Positions 35,572 through 47,589 of a stretch of 64,000 bases of DNA are shown one piece after another. Source of the DNA: Cephalopachus bancanus (lineage: Eukaryota > Chordata > Mammalia > Primates > Tarsiidae). Every line of letters begins with the position of its first letter. Within the stretch, counting starts at the first letter, position 1. The DNA lies in assembly GCA_027257055.1 (NCBI GenBank), contig JAPVLO010000153.1, positions 8,928,001 to 8,992,000 of the forward strand, written 5' to 3'. The translations under genes and the position numbers were made by a program. The notes under the pieces were generated by a model. The model was given only the letters and a program-made list of their open reading frames with translations, was not told the origin of the DNA and did no database searches.

Positions 35572-35935
35572 AGAAATTTTATACACGATGGAATATTACA
35601 CAGCCATAAAGAAGGACAAAATTATGAACTTCACAGCAACCTGGATGGACTTAGAGTCTATAATACTGAATGATCTATCACAGAAACAAAGAGCTGAGTA
35701 TCACATGTTCTCGCTCATAATTGGACCTTGAACAATTATAAAGCTATAAGAAAAGGATTGTCAGTAGTGGGAAATTGCTGGGGGTGGGGGTGGGATTAGC
35801 AGTAGTAGGATTCTGCCAGGGGAGGGGGATACACCTCATCGACAAGGGTACTTACATAATGAACATTTGCATACTTAATCCTGAATTGTACCCCACATCT
35901 TTAAAATAATAAGTTTTAAAAAAGAAGAAATTTTA
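35572..35935 (+). mobile_element. 5'-truncated L1, young family
   Basis: L1 ORF2 end and 3'UTR (35582-35925): 'gatggaatattacacagcca', 'ctatcacagaaacaaagagc', 'aatcctgaattgtaccccac' and an A tail, between 10-bp repeats agaaatttta. Confidence 0.9.
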
Positions 35936-36888
35936 CTGACAAACCAATCATAAATAAAGTACCCAGAAAAGTGTACACAATGTTTTTGGGTGTCCTTCAG
36001 TGAGAAGTGCACTGTTGTATTGCATTAAATGGCTCTTTCCTTGTTACTTTATGAGACATAGACTAAAGGAGCCTAAATCAAGCATAGTGACCAGGTTAAC
36101 ACCACCAGAAAGTGTCCTCATTTACCAGAAAAGCCGTCATTACATGTGGTCATTCTTTTAGTTCTAATAGTAAGTACCATCAATCCTATGCAATAATTTT
36201 CTACAATTCTTTCTCAGAAGCTGTGTGATGTGGACAAAGGACATTTGTTTTATATTGTCTCATATAAAATCAAATATAATATATACAGAGCTAGATGGTT
36301 TTTAATACCTTCTCTATTGTGATCTGTGATTCTATGGTCCATGTTAGAATATATTGTACTTTTAAATATTCTCTGTCAATATTATTACAGATGTATGCTG
36401 AATAGCGTAATAGTCAACATAAGCAAATTCAACCAGCTCCTGAGAAGCACAACTTAAAATATTAGGATTGTGTAAAACATTTGCATCATAAATGGGAACA
36501 CACAATACACAGAAGTTCATTGTTGAGATAAATATTAGGAAATGAGGTCCTAACATGGATCACAACTATGACAAAATGACTTTAATGTCTGGTGTCATTT
36601 TCTTTTTTTACCATTGCCAATTCTTTACATCAACTTGTTTTGTTTCAGTCAAATGTAGGCAGAAATATATGAAATAAAGTACACACCAGTTATAGTTTAT
36701 CATTTACGAATTCTCACTTATAACTTTAATTTCACAATAACTTCTGGAATAGACAATTGGGTAAGTTGAAGATGCATGAATGAATGACAAAGATATCAAG
36801 ATTCATTTCATTACATTTTCCATGGTGATCAAGGTTTTTTACTTGGTGCACTGTGATTGGTTGGAGAGGAGAGCATTTATAAGTGGTA
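35936..36888. other. AT-rich intronic sequence, nothing recognised
   Basis: No family or exon supported. Confidence 0.4.
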
Positions 36889-36889
36889 T

Positions 36890-37098
36890 AGAGTGCTGTA
36901 GTTAAGAGTCAAATTGCCTGTGTTTAAATTGTTTAAATACCTTGCTCTGCCACTTATTCTGTGTGATATACAGTAAGTAACTTACCTCATCTTTAAAATG
37001 GGGGTAATAATAACACTTATTTCAAAGGATTATTGTATGATTAAATTAGTTAATACATGCAAGCATTTCTAATAAGATCTGGCACGCAGTCATCATTA
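36890..37098 (+). repeat. MIR
   Basis: 'gctctgccacttattctgtg', 'cctcatctttaaaatggggg', 'ttaatacatgcaagcatttc', 'atctggcacgcagtcatcat': forward MIR, nearly full length. Confidence 0.87.
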
Positions 37099-37333
37099 TT
37101 TGTTCATTGCTTCCTCTTCTTCAAGGCACTTAACTTTTCCACTGGACAAGAGGTTGGAAAGTCTACTCTGAGTTTCCTTCATAAGACTAGATAGAATTTA
37201 GATGCAGAGAGAGGTGGTTTACTTGAAAGGGCTAAGATTTTCTGCCTGACAAAATAGACAAAATGGTACTAAAAGAAAATGGCAAGAGATGGCAAGAGTT
37301 TAAATTTTGCCTTATTTAAAAATATTACCTGCA
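37099..37333. other. Unique intronic sequence, nothing recognised
   Basis: Short spacer; no family assigned. 'atggcaagag' is repeated in tandem near 37280. Confidence 0.4.
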
Positions 37334-37637
37334 TGAGCCTCAATTTTCTTTTCTTTTCTTTCTTTTTTTTTTTTTTGAGTTGGAGTCTCACTCTATCGAC
37401 TAGGCTTGACCTGCTGGTCTCAGGTAATCTTTCTGCTTCAGCCTTCCAAGTAGCTGGAACTACAGGCATGTGCCACTACACCCAGCTAATTTTTTGGTTT
37501 ATTGTAACGATGAAGTCTCACCATGTTGCCCAGGCTGGTCTTGAATCCATGGGCTCAGACAATCCTCTTGCCTCAGCCTCCCAAAGTGCTGGGATTACAA
37601 ATCTGAGCCACCATGCCTGGTGAGCCTGAATCTTCTT
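37334..37637 (-). mobile_element. Alu of intermediate age with internal deletion
   Basis: Body 37351-37620 between 'tgagcctcaattttctt' and 'tgagcctgaatcttctt'. About 45 bp are lost from the right arm ('ctctatcgactaggcttgac' joins where 'gagtgcagtgg' is expected). It has 'ggtttattgtaacgatg' but also an AluJ/S-like 'aaagtgctgggattaca'. Confidence 0.88.
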
Positions 37638-37747
37638 ATTTGATAAACATAGTGGATAACTGAGACTCAATTCTCATCACTATACAATACATCCATGTAA
37701 CAAACATACGTGTGTACCCCAAAACTAGAATGTAAAAACTGTATATA

Positions 37748-38118
37748 CAAGCTCCAGTAATTAAGTTTGTGAACTCATCCTGGAAAAAGTGCTACATACC
37801 TCGTTCCTGAATATCAATCTGTGGTCACCTTCAAAGTACTTCCCTTGGGAATCTATGGACCGATGCCAGTACCTAGTCCACCTGTCAAAGCAATTTTGAA
37901 ACTCTTTTTCTGGAATGGCCATCAGAGCCATCATCGTATTGTCCTGAATGTCATCAAATGTCTTCCTTTCAGTATTTCCTCTATCTTCAGGTAAAGAAAA
38001 AAGTCACTGGAGGGGCCAGATCAGATGAGCAAGAGAGTGTTCCAATACATTTATTTGTACAGCACTGCCAACATAAGCGCATGGAGGCACGTTCGTGAAC
38101 TTAATTGTCAGACCCCAA
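37748..38118 (-). mobile_element. Mariner-family relic, internally deleted, both ends present
   Basis: On the minus strand a mariner-type end (complement of 'gttcgtgaacttaattgtca' at 38093-38112) is followed by an internal deletion, then the C-terminal part of a mariner transposase and the other end (from 37748, complement of 'gtaattaagtttgtgaactc'). The translated relic keeps the recognisable family blocks WPLQ-LF, FDDIQD, PEKEFQNCFDRWTR and GKYFEGD. An in-frame stop precedes LF, so no active transposase. A TA lies at the outer left end. Confidence 0.8.
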
Positions 38119-38316
38119 CAAATAATGACAGCTCAGATGGCCACTCCAGAAAAAGAGTTCCAAAATTGCTTTAGCGGGTGGACTAGGCGCTAGCATTGGT
38201 GCTCAGCTTCTCAAGGGGAGTACTTCAAAGGTGACTGTAGTAATATTCAGCAGTGAGGTATGTAGCACTTTTTCTAGGATGGTTAGCAAACCTCATTGTC
38301 GGACCTTGTATGTAGT
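38119..38316 (+). mobile_element. Second mariner-family relic, 3' end only
   Basis: Forward orientation: the C-terminal end of the same transposase (PEKEFQNCF block) and a terminal repeat ending 'ttgtcggaccttg' just before a TA at 38315. It is an inverted partner of 37750-37935 (about 80% by eye). Stops interrupt the frame. Confidence 0.75.
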
Positions 38317-39270
38317 GGATGACATAAAATGGGTTCTCCATCTTGCTCCTCACAGCCTGTTTTGGAAACCTCCAGCAAGGAAAAATAAGCCATGAAAATT
38401 CCTGTGATGAAAAGCCATGGGACAGCCCTCTTTTGTGACCCTCCCTGTCCAACTGTACTTCTTTTCTGTGACAAACACAAAAAGAGTTAAAATGTATGTA
38501 ATTTCTTTTTTAATCAAGCTCTACTCATAACAACTTTTCAGCTTAAAAACTTACAGAGTAGCTTTAACTCTGTGTGGTGGGACCAAAATTATTATTGTAT
38601 GCCGGTTTCTAGTTTTTTCCTTTCCCAACCCAATAAAATAAGTAATCTGCTTTAACAAGTTCCATGACTGCTGCCTGCCCTTTAAGTAGGATTTAGTCCT
38701 ACAAGACAAGTTCTTTAGAAGCTTTATACTATATAATTAGAAAGAAAACTTGTGTATATTCTAAAGACAAGTTCTTGGAGCTTTATACTATAGAATTAGG
38801 AGGAAAGTGAAAGTAGAGGAGAATCCAAAGTCCTAGGGCTTTGGCTGGGGAAGGAGGATTTTCAAGGCAATTTTGGAAGGGTGTTGTGAGTTTAAGAGAA
38901 TGATGCTTGTCATAATGACCCATCACTGCAAGAAAATTACATACGTTTTCAAAAATTTATTTGTTGGTGACTGAACTGTGCTCCTTTGGCCATGTCAAAA
39001 TTTAATTTTCAATAAATAAATAAAAATTGTAGTTCTCATAAAAATAATAGTGAACATAGGTCCGATTTTAATTACTTCAATAATAACCAGCAGAATGACA
39101 AAGCTGATTATTAGTAGGAATGAAAAACTAATGTATATCTAGTCAGTAAGGGAAAAACCAAAAGGAACACTGCAGTAAAAAAGAAACAAAGTAAGATTGC
39201 TAGGTTAGATAGGTATACCATTGGTTGATTTCCTATAAGGCAATAAAACCATAACCTTTGGGGTTATCTT
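38317..39270. other. Unique intronic sequence with a local tandem duplication
   Basis: 38700-38765 ('agacaagttctttagaagct', 'actatataattagaaag') recurs at 38765-38815 ('agacaagttcttggagcttt', 'actatagaattaggagg'). Otherwise nothing recognised. Confidence 0.5.
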
Positions 39271-39508
39271 GTATCTTAGCCCATTTAGGCTGCTGTACCA
39301 AAATAGCCTTAGGTGGGTTAACTTATAAACAATAGAAACGTATTTCTAACAGTTCTGGAGACTAGGAAGTCCAAGATCATGGTGCTGGTAGCTTTGGTGT
39401 CTGTGAGAGCTGGCTCTCTGCTTTAAAGATGGTACTTTCTCCCTGTGTCCTCATATGGTGAAAGGCAAACGTAAGCTCTCTTTGGTCTCTTTTCTAAATC
39501 ATAGCATA
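39271..39508 (-). mobile_element. Partial MaLR LTR
   Basis: Reverse orientation, same group as 12512-12892: 'tagcccatttaggctgctgt', 'acttataaacaatagaaacg', 'cagttctggagactaggaag', 'ctccctgtgtcctcatatgg'. The 5' half of the LTR is missing. Confidence 0.8.
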
Positions 39509-42338
39509 GCATTTTATCTACTGGGCAAAAGTCATTTGTAGTTTATCAGTTTTCTACAAATTAACATCTCTCACTACAGACCTGTAACATACCTGGGCCC
39601 TTATCAATGGTAAATGTTAAATCAAACAAAGTTATATTCCCCTAACCTATAGAGTCAGATGAACTTTGGATGGGTATGTTAAACAATTCCCTTGCACGAC
39701 AACAGAGGTCACATAGTCATGTTTTTGCCTTTCTCCCATGTTTTAGATTTCTAAAAATAGTATCTTGTCACCAAGATTATTTTTTTTAATCACAAAAAAG
39801 CTGGTTTCATTGTATTTTGTGTTCTTTGCCTGATTCATTTATAGAAGAGCAGCATATGTAACACTACCTTCCTTGTTGTGCAGTCAGCAAATCTACAGCC
39901 ATGAGAAGCCAAACATCTGCAAAAGCCAAACACTTATCTTTTGTCTGAAGAGCTTGTAAAGAATCTAGGATTATATCTCAACAATCTCTATCATTCCAGA
40001 AATTCTCCTCTCCAAAGATTTATTTGTTTGCTTTAGTCACTCGTAGATGCTTTTTTTTAGCGCTAGAGAAAAAAAATTAAGAAATTCATTTTCAGCCAGG
40101 GTTCATTTATAATGCCTGCAACCACATGTGAATTCTTCTCTTCTTGAGGTCTCCTCAAATTGCTAAAGTTTGGAGACTGTTAAGGAGTGGTCCTCCTTAC
40201 TTCCTGTAATCTGCAGAATAGATTCCCAGCATCATTTTGTAGCTATTAGTTCCACATATAAAGCTCCACCCCTGATCCATAACTGTGGGCTTGTCATACC
40301 AGCTGAAATGAGATTTAAGTCAATTATGACACTCCAGGTAAGTTTGTATAATTTGCTCAATTATATCTCTATAAAAAATAGGACAGAATTTTAATAAATC
40401 TATGTAAATAACTCTCTTGCCATGTAGAGTAAGGAGACTCAGCAAAAATATTGGTTTCAAAATTCTGAGCAGTAAGAAGAAGCTAATTTTAATAAATGGA
40501 GCATTTCAGTCCACAGTAGCATGATCTACCAAACTGAGCATTAGATTTGCCATCAAGTAGAAGAAGGGATTCCTCAGATGCCCATCAGGAAATATAATAT
40601 TTTAGAAATCATTACCGACCATATACTTAAAAAAAATAAGCACAATCGATGTTTTTAAAATTTATTCATTCCTATGTAATTCATTTCTGTCCTGCTGGGT
40701 CTTGAGTCAGTAATCTGCTTTTATGACATTTTTAATTCTGGACTGACAGGACCCCATTTAGACTCCTGGTACAGTCTGACTGCCATCCAAGCAATGCTAG
40801 CCCATGCCGGGAACTGGAAGTCTAGTCCTCCTTGCGGTATCATAATTAGGAATACCTGTTATAGTCATTTCTCCCGAGAAGCTGAGACTGTCTTTCTGGT
40901 TAAAGATGTACTATCTGGCCTCATGCTTTTAGCAGAGCCTTTGGGTGAACATGAGAAGAAATGGAAGCCACTTGTGAATTATAGCCTGGGTGACCATCAG
41001 TGTAAGAACAGAGGAGAATAAAATCCTCCTCTCCTGGTATGTGAGAATAATCTCACAAACGTTTTATTGTTTTTCCTGAGGGGAAAAGCATATAAGGGAC
41101 AAGGAAGGCATTAAAAAATCTTCAAGGCATCCCAATACATCTTGTAAAGTATATAATGTCTAAAATATATTTATATTAATTAATAACAATAACTAATAAC
41201 AACTAACATACTAATGAATATGAATGACTAATATGTTAATATCACATTTATAATAGTAACATAATAGCATGTATACTAATAACAGTTTATACTAACAACT
41301 AATAACACTAGAAATGTCATACCTGGGCAAAATAAGTATAACTTCCTTTTTGTGATTTGATCACCCTACCTGAAATCAGAGAAGCTCTTACAATAGTATT
41401 GACCTAATTTAGAAATTCAGTGTATGTTGTACAAACTTAATCATTCTTAGCATCCCTCCTGCATGAGAGTGTCATGGCATTGGTGTCAAGTTGAAGAAGC
41501 AGGTTATTAGCATGTTGGCCATATGGTAAATGCCAAAGATGATTTGATACTTAAAAATATCTTAGCAGTGGTATTTTTCTGAATTTAGGAACTTACAAAA
41601 AAAAAAGCAACATCCAAAAGAGCAGACACTTTATTCAAAAAGAAGCCTAACTGCCAAGTAATAATGAATGGCTTTGCTTTGCTACTTATTTATCAGAATG
41701 ATACTCCAATATTTAAGAAGAAATATGTCAAAAGTAACATAATTGTTAGGAACTTAGACTATTTCAGAGCTCTTTGTTTATTGTTTTTTTAAAAATCAAG
41801 GACGTACAATGTCAGTACAAAGCATAAAAATCATTCTGGTGAGATTAAAAATCCCCATTATCCCAGACAAATTACAAGAAGATAAAGAATGACTTTACTA
41901 CTTCTTCTTGAGAGCAGACTGAATACCCCAAGACCAATTTATCATTTTAGTGGAAAGAAAACCACATTCTAGTTTTACATTCATGTAGTATTTGGCTATC
42001 AAGAATTGGTGGATGTTTTTTAAAAATGATAATTGAGCCAACTTTGTCAATGCTATAACAAATTTGATTTATTCTTTTTAGAGTATTAATTGGAAGGTTT
42101 TATAAACTAAGGTAAATGCAATGTTCTTTAATTCAAACTTTCTATAAACTTTGTCCATGTAGATTTCGACTTTTGCCATCTTTCATGTTCTGGCACAGTC
42201 AGGTATTTAACTTTAAGATGGAATCGCTTTTTTTTTTTCATAGATGAGCAGAAAGGCATCCTATTATCTAGCACAAATAAGCATATTGATTTGCCACTTT
42301 CCATTATTTGAATCCTTTTATCTGCCCTCCCCTTAAGA
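39509..42338. other. Unique intronic sequence, nothing recognised
   Basis: Includes a degenerate AT-rich tract at 41160-41315 built of 'taataac' and 'actaataac' units. No exon or repeat family assigned. The open frames at 40170-40394 and 40794-41021 resemble nothing I know. Confidence 0.4.
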
Positions 42339-42339
42339 T

Positions 42340-42627
42340 GATGGTATTAAGAGATAGGGTTTAGGAAAGTGAATAGATCATAATGACAGAGCCTTCATGG
42401 ACATGATTAGTGCCCTTTTAAAAGTAGCCTGAGGGAGCTTGTCTATGCCTTTCACCATGTGAGAACACAGCAAAGGTGTCATCTGTGAGAGAATAGGTCC
42501 TCACCAGACCCCACTGGCACCTTGATCTTGGACTTTCCAGTTTCCAGAACTGTGAGGAATACATTTCTGTTGTTTATAAGGTTACCCAGTGTATTTTGTT
42601 CAGCAGCTTGAATAGACTATGACACTT
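42340..42627 (+). mobile_element. Partial MaLR LTR (MST-like)
   Basis: 'gacatgattagtgccctttt', 'caccatgtgagaacacagca', 'gcaccttgatcttggacttt', 'ccagaactgtgaggaataca', 'tttctgttgtttataaggtt', 'gaatagactatgacac'. The beginning is missing. Confidence 0.85.
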
Positions 42628-42992
42628 ATATTGTTCTTAGTATAGTTTCAACCACTCATTTTATTTACAACTTTTAATTAAGTAACCCCTTTCTATTTCA
42701 CAGCGAAAAACTAAGCGGTAATATTTAAGGGGCATCTGCCATACAGAAACACCATAACAGACTAGGACAGTTCATGAGCACAAATAACACAACCTACCAC
42801 AACCATGCACATATCTTTTATACATACACGTACCATTAGCTTGCAGTTTCGCTACATCTGGGTCAAATGCAAATATAGACACAGATATATAGTCAAACCA
42901 ACCAACCAACAAATTCTTTCCTGGAATTATAAAAAAAAAAGCCTCTGCATGTCAACAGTCTTTGAGAATGGATAGTCACTCACCCTAAATTT
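42628..42992. other. Unique intronic sequence, nothing recognised
   Basis: Contains a short (AACC)n run at about 42896-42910. No family assigned. Confidence 0.4.
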
Positions 42993-42993
42993 T

Positions 42994-43194
42994 GTTTTTT
43001 TTTTTTTTTTTTTTGAGTTGGAGTCTCACTCTGTTGCCCAGACTGGAGTGCAGTGGCCACTCCCGGCCACCGCAGCCTCGACCTGCTGGGCTCCGGCGAT
43101 CCTTCCGCCTCAACCTTCCAAGTGGCTGGAACTACAGGCACATACTACCACGCCCAGCTGATTTTTTGATTTATTGTAGAGATGAGGTCTTGCC
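42994..43194 (-). mobile_element. Young Alu, 5'-truncated
   Basis: Reverse orientation: right arm and the linker up to 'gagatgaggtcttgcca', then an abrupt change to L1 sequence. Most of the left arm is absent, from 5' truncation on insertion or later deletion. Carries the young-type signature. Confidence 0.9.
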
Positions 43195-43978
43195 AAGGAT
43201 ACATAATAATTGTACATATTTTTGGAATACATGAGATATTTTGATACATGCGTTCAGTGTGTGATGATCAAATCAGGATATATAGGATATCCACCACCTA
43301 AAACATTTATCATTCCTTGTGTTGGAAGCATTTCAAACTTTTAGCCACTTAAAAATATAAAATAAATTATTATTAACTGTAGTCACTGTACTGTGCTAAC
43401 ACTAAAGTCTATTCCTCCCATCTGACTCTGTGTTTATACCCTTCAGCCAATCTCTCTTTATCCCTCCCCCTCCTTTGGTAACCATCATTCTACTTTCTAC
43501 TTCTATGAGAATATGTGAGTGAGTTTATGTAATATTTGTCTTTCTGTGCCTGGCTTAACATAATGACTTCCAGCTCCATGCATGTTGCTGCAAATGAAAG
43601 GATTTCATTTTTTTATGGCTGAACAGGATTGTACTGTGTATATATGCCATGTTTTCTTTTGTCATTTATCTGCTTATGGACACTTAAGTTTATTCCACAT
43701 CAGATACTGTGAATTGTGCTTAAATAAACTAGGGTGCAGGTATCCCTTTGGTATACTGATTTTCTCTTCTTTGGATAAATACGCAGTAGTGGGATTGTTG
43801 GTAGTTCTACTGTTAGTTTTTTTTGAGAAACTGCTATACTGTTTTCCACAATGGCCACCAACAGTGTGTAAGAGTTCTTTTTTCTCCACATCCTCACCAG
43901 CATTTGTCTTGTCTCTTTTATAATAGTCATCATAACTGACATGAGATGATATCTCACAGACTCATCTGAAATATTTTT
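43195..43978 (-). mobile_element. Old L1, 3' part
   Basis: Reverse orientation: 'gatacataataattgtacat' (3'UTR), 'tgactctgtgtttataccct', 'tccatgcatgttgctgcaaa', 'ttttttatggctgaacagga', 'taccagcatttgtcttgtc'-like segment near 43900. 5'-truncated, frames broken. Confidence 0.85.
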
Positions 43979-45258
43979 AAAGGGGCTTTTCCCATTCTTC
44001 GGTTGTAACATATAGAACAGCAGGAGGCTATTACTTTATCTTCTATCTGTGGTTCTCCAATTTGTAAAATTCTTAAGAGAAACACTTGAAAGACTCTAAA
44101 TGTTTAGTGGTTCAGACTTTCAGATATAAACAAGTAGTATCATAAGTCCACACCTAAGCTTTCCGTCTCTATCTGGAGGACAGGTGTTCAATTAAGTCTA
44201 CCATATTCTAATCTGGAAAGGAGATTGGTATCATACTAGATCTTTAAAACTCTTACTCTAAATGCTAATAGCCAGAAGAAGTAGCCCTTACCATTTTTTA
44301 TATCTCAAAAATAGATTTATTTCTATTGATCAGTGAGTTTTTGTCTTATAAACAGTCTGACTTGTACAAGTAATCATATTTCCCTTTTCTCAGTTGTTGG
44401 CTAGAACTGGAGACAACTTTGTGACCCAACCAAAGCAAGTGAATAGACAGAATATTGTGACCCACTTTTGTTTTTATTAGTCTCATTATTTCACATTCAT
44501 TTTATCTTCTCTTTTCTTATTGTCTTCTCATTTATTGGGCTATCCAGTCTATATTTGGGAGCCACATTAATTGTTTTGAGAGAAAAAGCAGGCTATATAT
44601 GAATCAAACTCCTATATAGGGTTCATTTCCAAATTTCTGTTTGTGATGTGGTTTTGAGGATCAAGAGTACTTTAGAACCAGCAAGAAAAGGTTGCTGCTG
44701 TAGTTTCAAATCTGTATTTCAAAATGCTCTTGTTAAATCTTTCAAGAATGAAGGAGGACATTAGTTTGTATGTTGGTGGTTTCTGTTTACTTAGTTCTGT
44801 TTTTGCTTCCTAGAATTGAGTTCTTCAGTGATGAGCTAATAGCACTCGCTTGCTGTTGCTGACTGGGCACATCTACATACAATAAATCTTGATAAAACAA
44901 TAAGTGCTGAGGAGAGTATCGCTTTCTGATTGGAGCTTTTGATAATATGACTGTTCTCTTTGTTATTTCACATTATGAATCAAATTGTAAAAATGCTTGG
45001 GAAGCATCTCCTTAGTTTCAGAAACATCAACTCAGAGCCTCAAGGCGTCAGACTGCACGCCTTCCACAGTTCCATCTCTGGTGTGGTATTTGGAGTATTT
45101 GACTAGTATTTGTTTAAAAATCAAGATGAAAAGCCCTACCAAGACCCAAATTCATTAAAAAGTGTTGCCAAGCTATACGACGTCTAGCCAAATCCCATGT
45201 CTAGCCAAATCCTAGGAGTTGATTGCTATCAGATCCAGGCCATGACCCATTCAGTGGG
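43979..45258. other. Unique intronic sequence, nothing recognised
   Basis: No family or exon supported. 'gtctagccaaatcc' is repeated at about 45182 and 45200. Confidence 0.4.
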
Positions 45259-45259
45259 T

Positions 45260-45335
45260 CACATTTTCTTTATCCATTCATCTGCTGATGGACACGTATG
45301 CTTACACCATATCGGCTACTGTGACTTGTGCAACT
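45260..45335 (-). mobile_element. Short L1 fragment
   Basis: 'cacattttctttatccattc' followed by 'atctgctgatggacacg' and a degenerate 'accatatcggctactgtga': about 75 bp of reverse L1 ORF2 end. Confidence 0.7.
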
Positions 45336-45998
45336 TTGCAGATCCCAAAGCCGGATGCTGGGTCAAGTGAGTCCCAATGTCAAGCAGAAGAGCATTGTAT
45401 TAACTTATCATAACTGCCTTCACCTCTTTGTGCAAGAAGGACTCAAGACTACAGAGATAAGAGATTTGAGTGAAGAGGCCAGACTAGTTCATCTTTGCCA
45501 GTTTATTACGTAGTTAATCCCAGCTTCTCACCTACATCAGTGATCTTGGACTTGAACTTGTCTCATCCTTTACCTTGTCTAGACTGGCCAACTCTTTTTT
45601 CCACCTCTGTCACCTCTAAAACCTTATACTAACTGCTTTGTCACACTCACACCCAACTGAATTCATGTGGTTTAGTGCTGCAAATGCTGCCACCCTTGCA
45701 AGTCAAACTTACTGGGAAGATGAGGGTTTTATGACTTTCTTTTCACGACTTGCTTCCCTTCCTATCTAGGCAGTTCTTCCCCATGTCCAAGCCTTATTAC
45801 TGGTCTGTATTTGAAGCCTATCTTTGAGGAACATTTGAAAACTTTTTACTTCTTAGGGGGAACATGTGAGTTTAGGGGATATATTGAAATCTACTGCCAT
45901 CATTCAAAACCCTGGTGCTGCCCTTGCTATTAATTGACAGTGAAGTTTTTAAGTTTTCCAGCTAAATGTATTTGTTGTACCAATTGTTAATAGTGATG
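45336..45998. other. Unique intronic sequence, nothing recognised
   Basis: No family or exon supported. Confidence 0.4.
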
Positions 45999-45999
45999 G

Positions 46000-46155
46000 A
46001 TAACATTTATTTACATTGTGCTAGCTGCTGTTATACATGGTTTGCACATCAACTCATTTAATCCTTATAAGAATTTCAAAAGATAAATTCTGAAATGTCC
46101 TCGTTTACAGAGCAAAGTCAAGTAAGTTATCCAAAGTCTTTTTTGAGTTACTAAG
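46000..46155 (-). repeat. MIR
   Basis: 'acattgtgctagctgctgtt', 'aactcatttaatccttataa', then a degenerate 'cctcgtttacagagc' and 'gtaagttatccaaag'. Confidence 0.78.
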
Positions 46156-46332
46156 AAATAGTACTAATTTGGTTTTGAAACCCTGTGCCTAAATATAAGC
46201 ATCATTCTATTCTGTTTCAGTTGAAGACCTATAGAATCCTCAGAAAATATGGAAATACTACTTTTAAAATTACAAACTAAAATTTAAGAACCTGAGCAGG
46301 TATTTGAAGATTCACAATTAAAAAACAAACAA

Positions 46333-46616
46333 GCCGGGCTTGGTGGCTCAGCCTGTAATCCTGAAACTTGGGAGGCTGAGGTGAGTGGATTGCCTGAGCC
46401 CGCGGGTTTGAGACCTGCCTGGGCAGCGAGACTTCATCTCTACAATAAATCAAAAAAATTAGCCGGGCGTGGTAGCGCATGCCTGTAATTCTGGCTACTC
46501 GGAAGGCTGAAGTGGAAGGATCGCCGGAGTCCAGCAGGTCGAGGCTGCAGTGGCCGAGAGCGGCCACTGCACTCCAGTCTGGACGACAGAGTGAGACTCC
46601 AACTCAAAAAAAAAAA
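46333..46616 (+). mobile_element. Young lineage-specific Alu, forward orientation
   Basis: The clearest forward copy: 'gccgggcttggtggctcagc', 'gcccgcgggtttgagacc' (pol III B box), 'ctctacaataaatcaaaaa', 'gtagcgcatgcctgtaattc', 'gtgagactccaactc' and A tail. It shows the one-base-shorter 'ggctcagcctg' in place of 'ggctcacgcctg'. Confidence 0.96.
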
Positions 46617-47585
46617 CCTAAAAAACTAAAAGTAAGATAGTGATCTCTGCTCTGCATGTATTCTTAGGGTCACTCCATCTCTTTGAAATCTGTTATATTC
46701 TTTGTATTTACGTAGTAATTACACCTCTGAGTTTGAAAGATAATAAATATGGCACACTTATTGACATTTTCAAAGAGAAGACTAGAAGAATATTGAGGAA
46801 GGCAGTGATCACTTATTGGGATTAATTGTACACATTTCTTTGGTGGGAGGATGTTTCTTGTGTGTTTGTTGACACAACTCCATCCTTTAAGAAAGTGACA
46901 GTAGGGAGTGGTGCCTGGAGTGTGCAGTGAGTTTGGAAGGCCCCCAAAGTTTGTTTGTGAAGTGCAGCCCCTGAGGTCTGAGACCTGGCTAGGCCAACTG
47001 CAGATCAGCAAAGGCTTTAATTTAGAATTTCCTGAGCCACTTGTGGATCCAAAATACTTTATATGTGTTTCAAAATAATAATTGAAAAAGAATCAAAAAC
47101 ATCCAGCCAGCTGTAAAAATTGTATTATATCTAGCAACTGGGCCAGATCACCAAAGGTTGTAACTTCTGGGGAAAATCATAACAAAATGCCTGGAAAACT
47201 CCATGTTGATTTGGATGGGGACTTTGGGATGGGATTGGAAGGGGAAAAGGTACAGGGTTCTGGGATAAATTGAGTGGGGCCAGTCATTCAGTCTTCAGAC
47301 TGTGATTTGGATGTGAAGATCATTGTCTGGGTCCTGACTTGGTGATAAAGCTGCTGTAGGGGCAGGACATGGTATTTGAAAATGGTGGAGGTGAAAGTTA
47401 TTTTTGAAGTCTTCAGTGCAAGAGAGAAGAGGAAGAAATGACACATCTTTTCCAATGTGCTCTTTTTTTTTTTTTAATCGTCCCTCGAGGCTGTATATCA
47501 TCTCGCTGTGCCTAGCTGTCCAAGGCAGTCTCTTAGGTTACTTGCCCCACATTCACTATGTCCCAACCAAGTTTCTTTCTGACAA
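46617..47585. other. Unique intronic sequence, nothing recognised
   Basis: No family or exon supported. Opposing short open frames at 46640-47011 resemble nothing I know. Confidence 0.4.
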
Positions 47586-47589
47586 TTTT

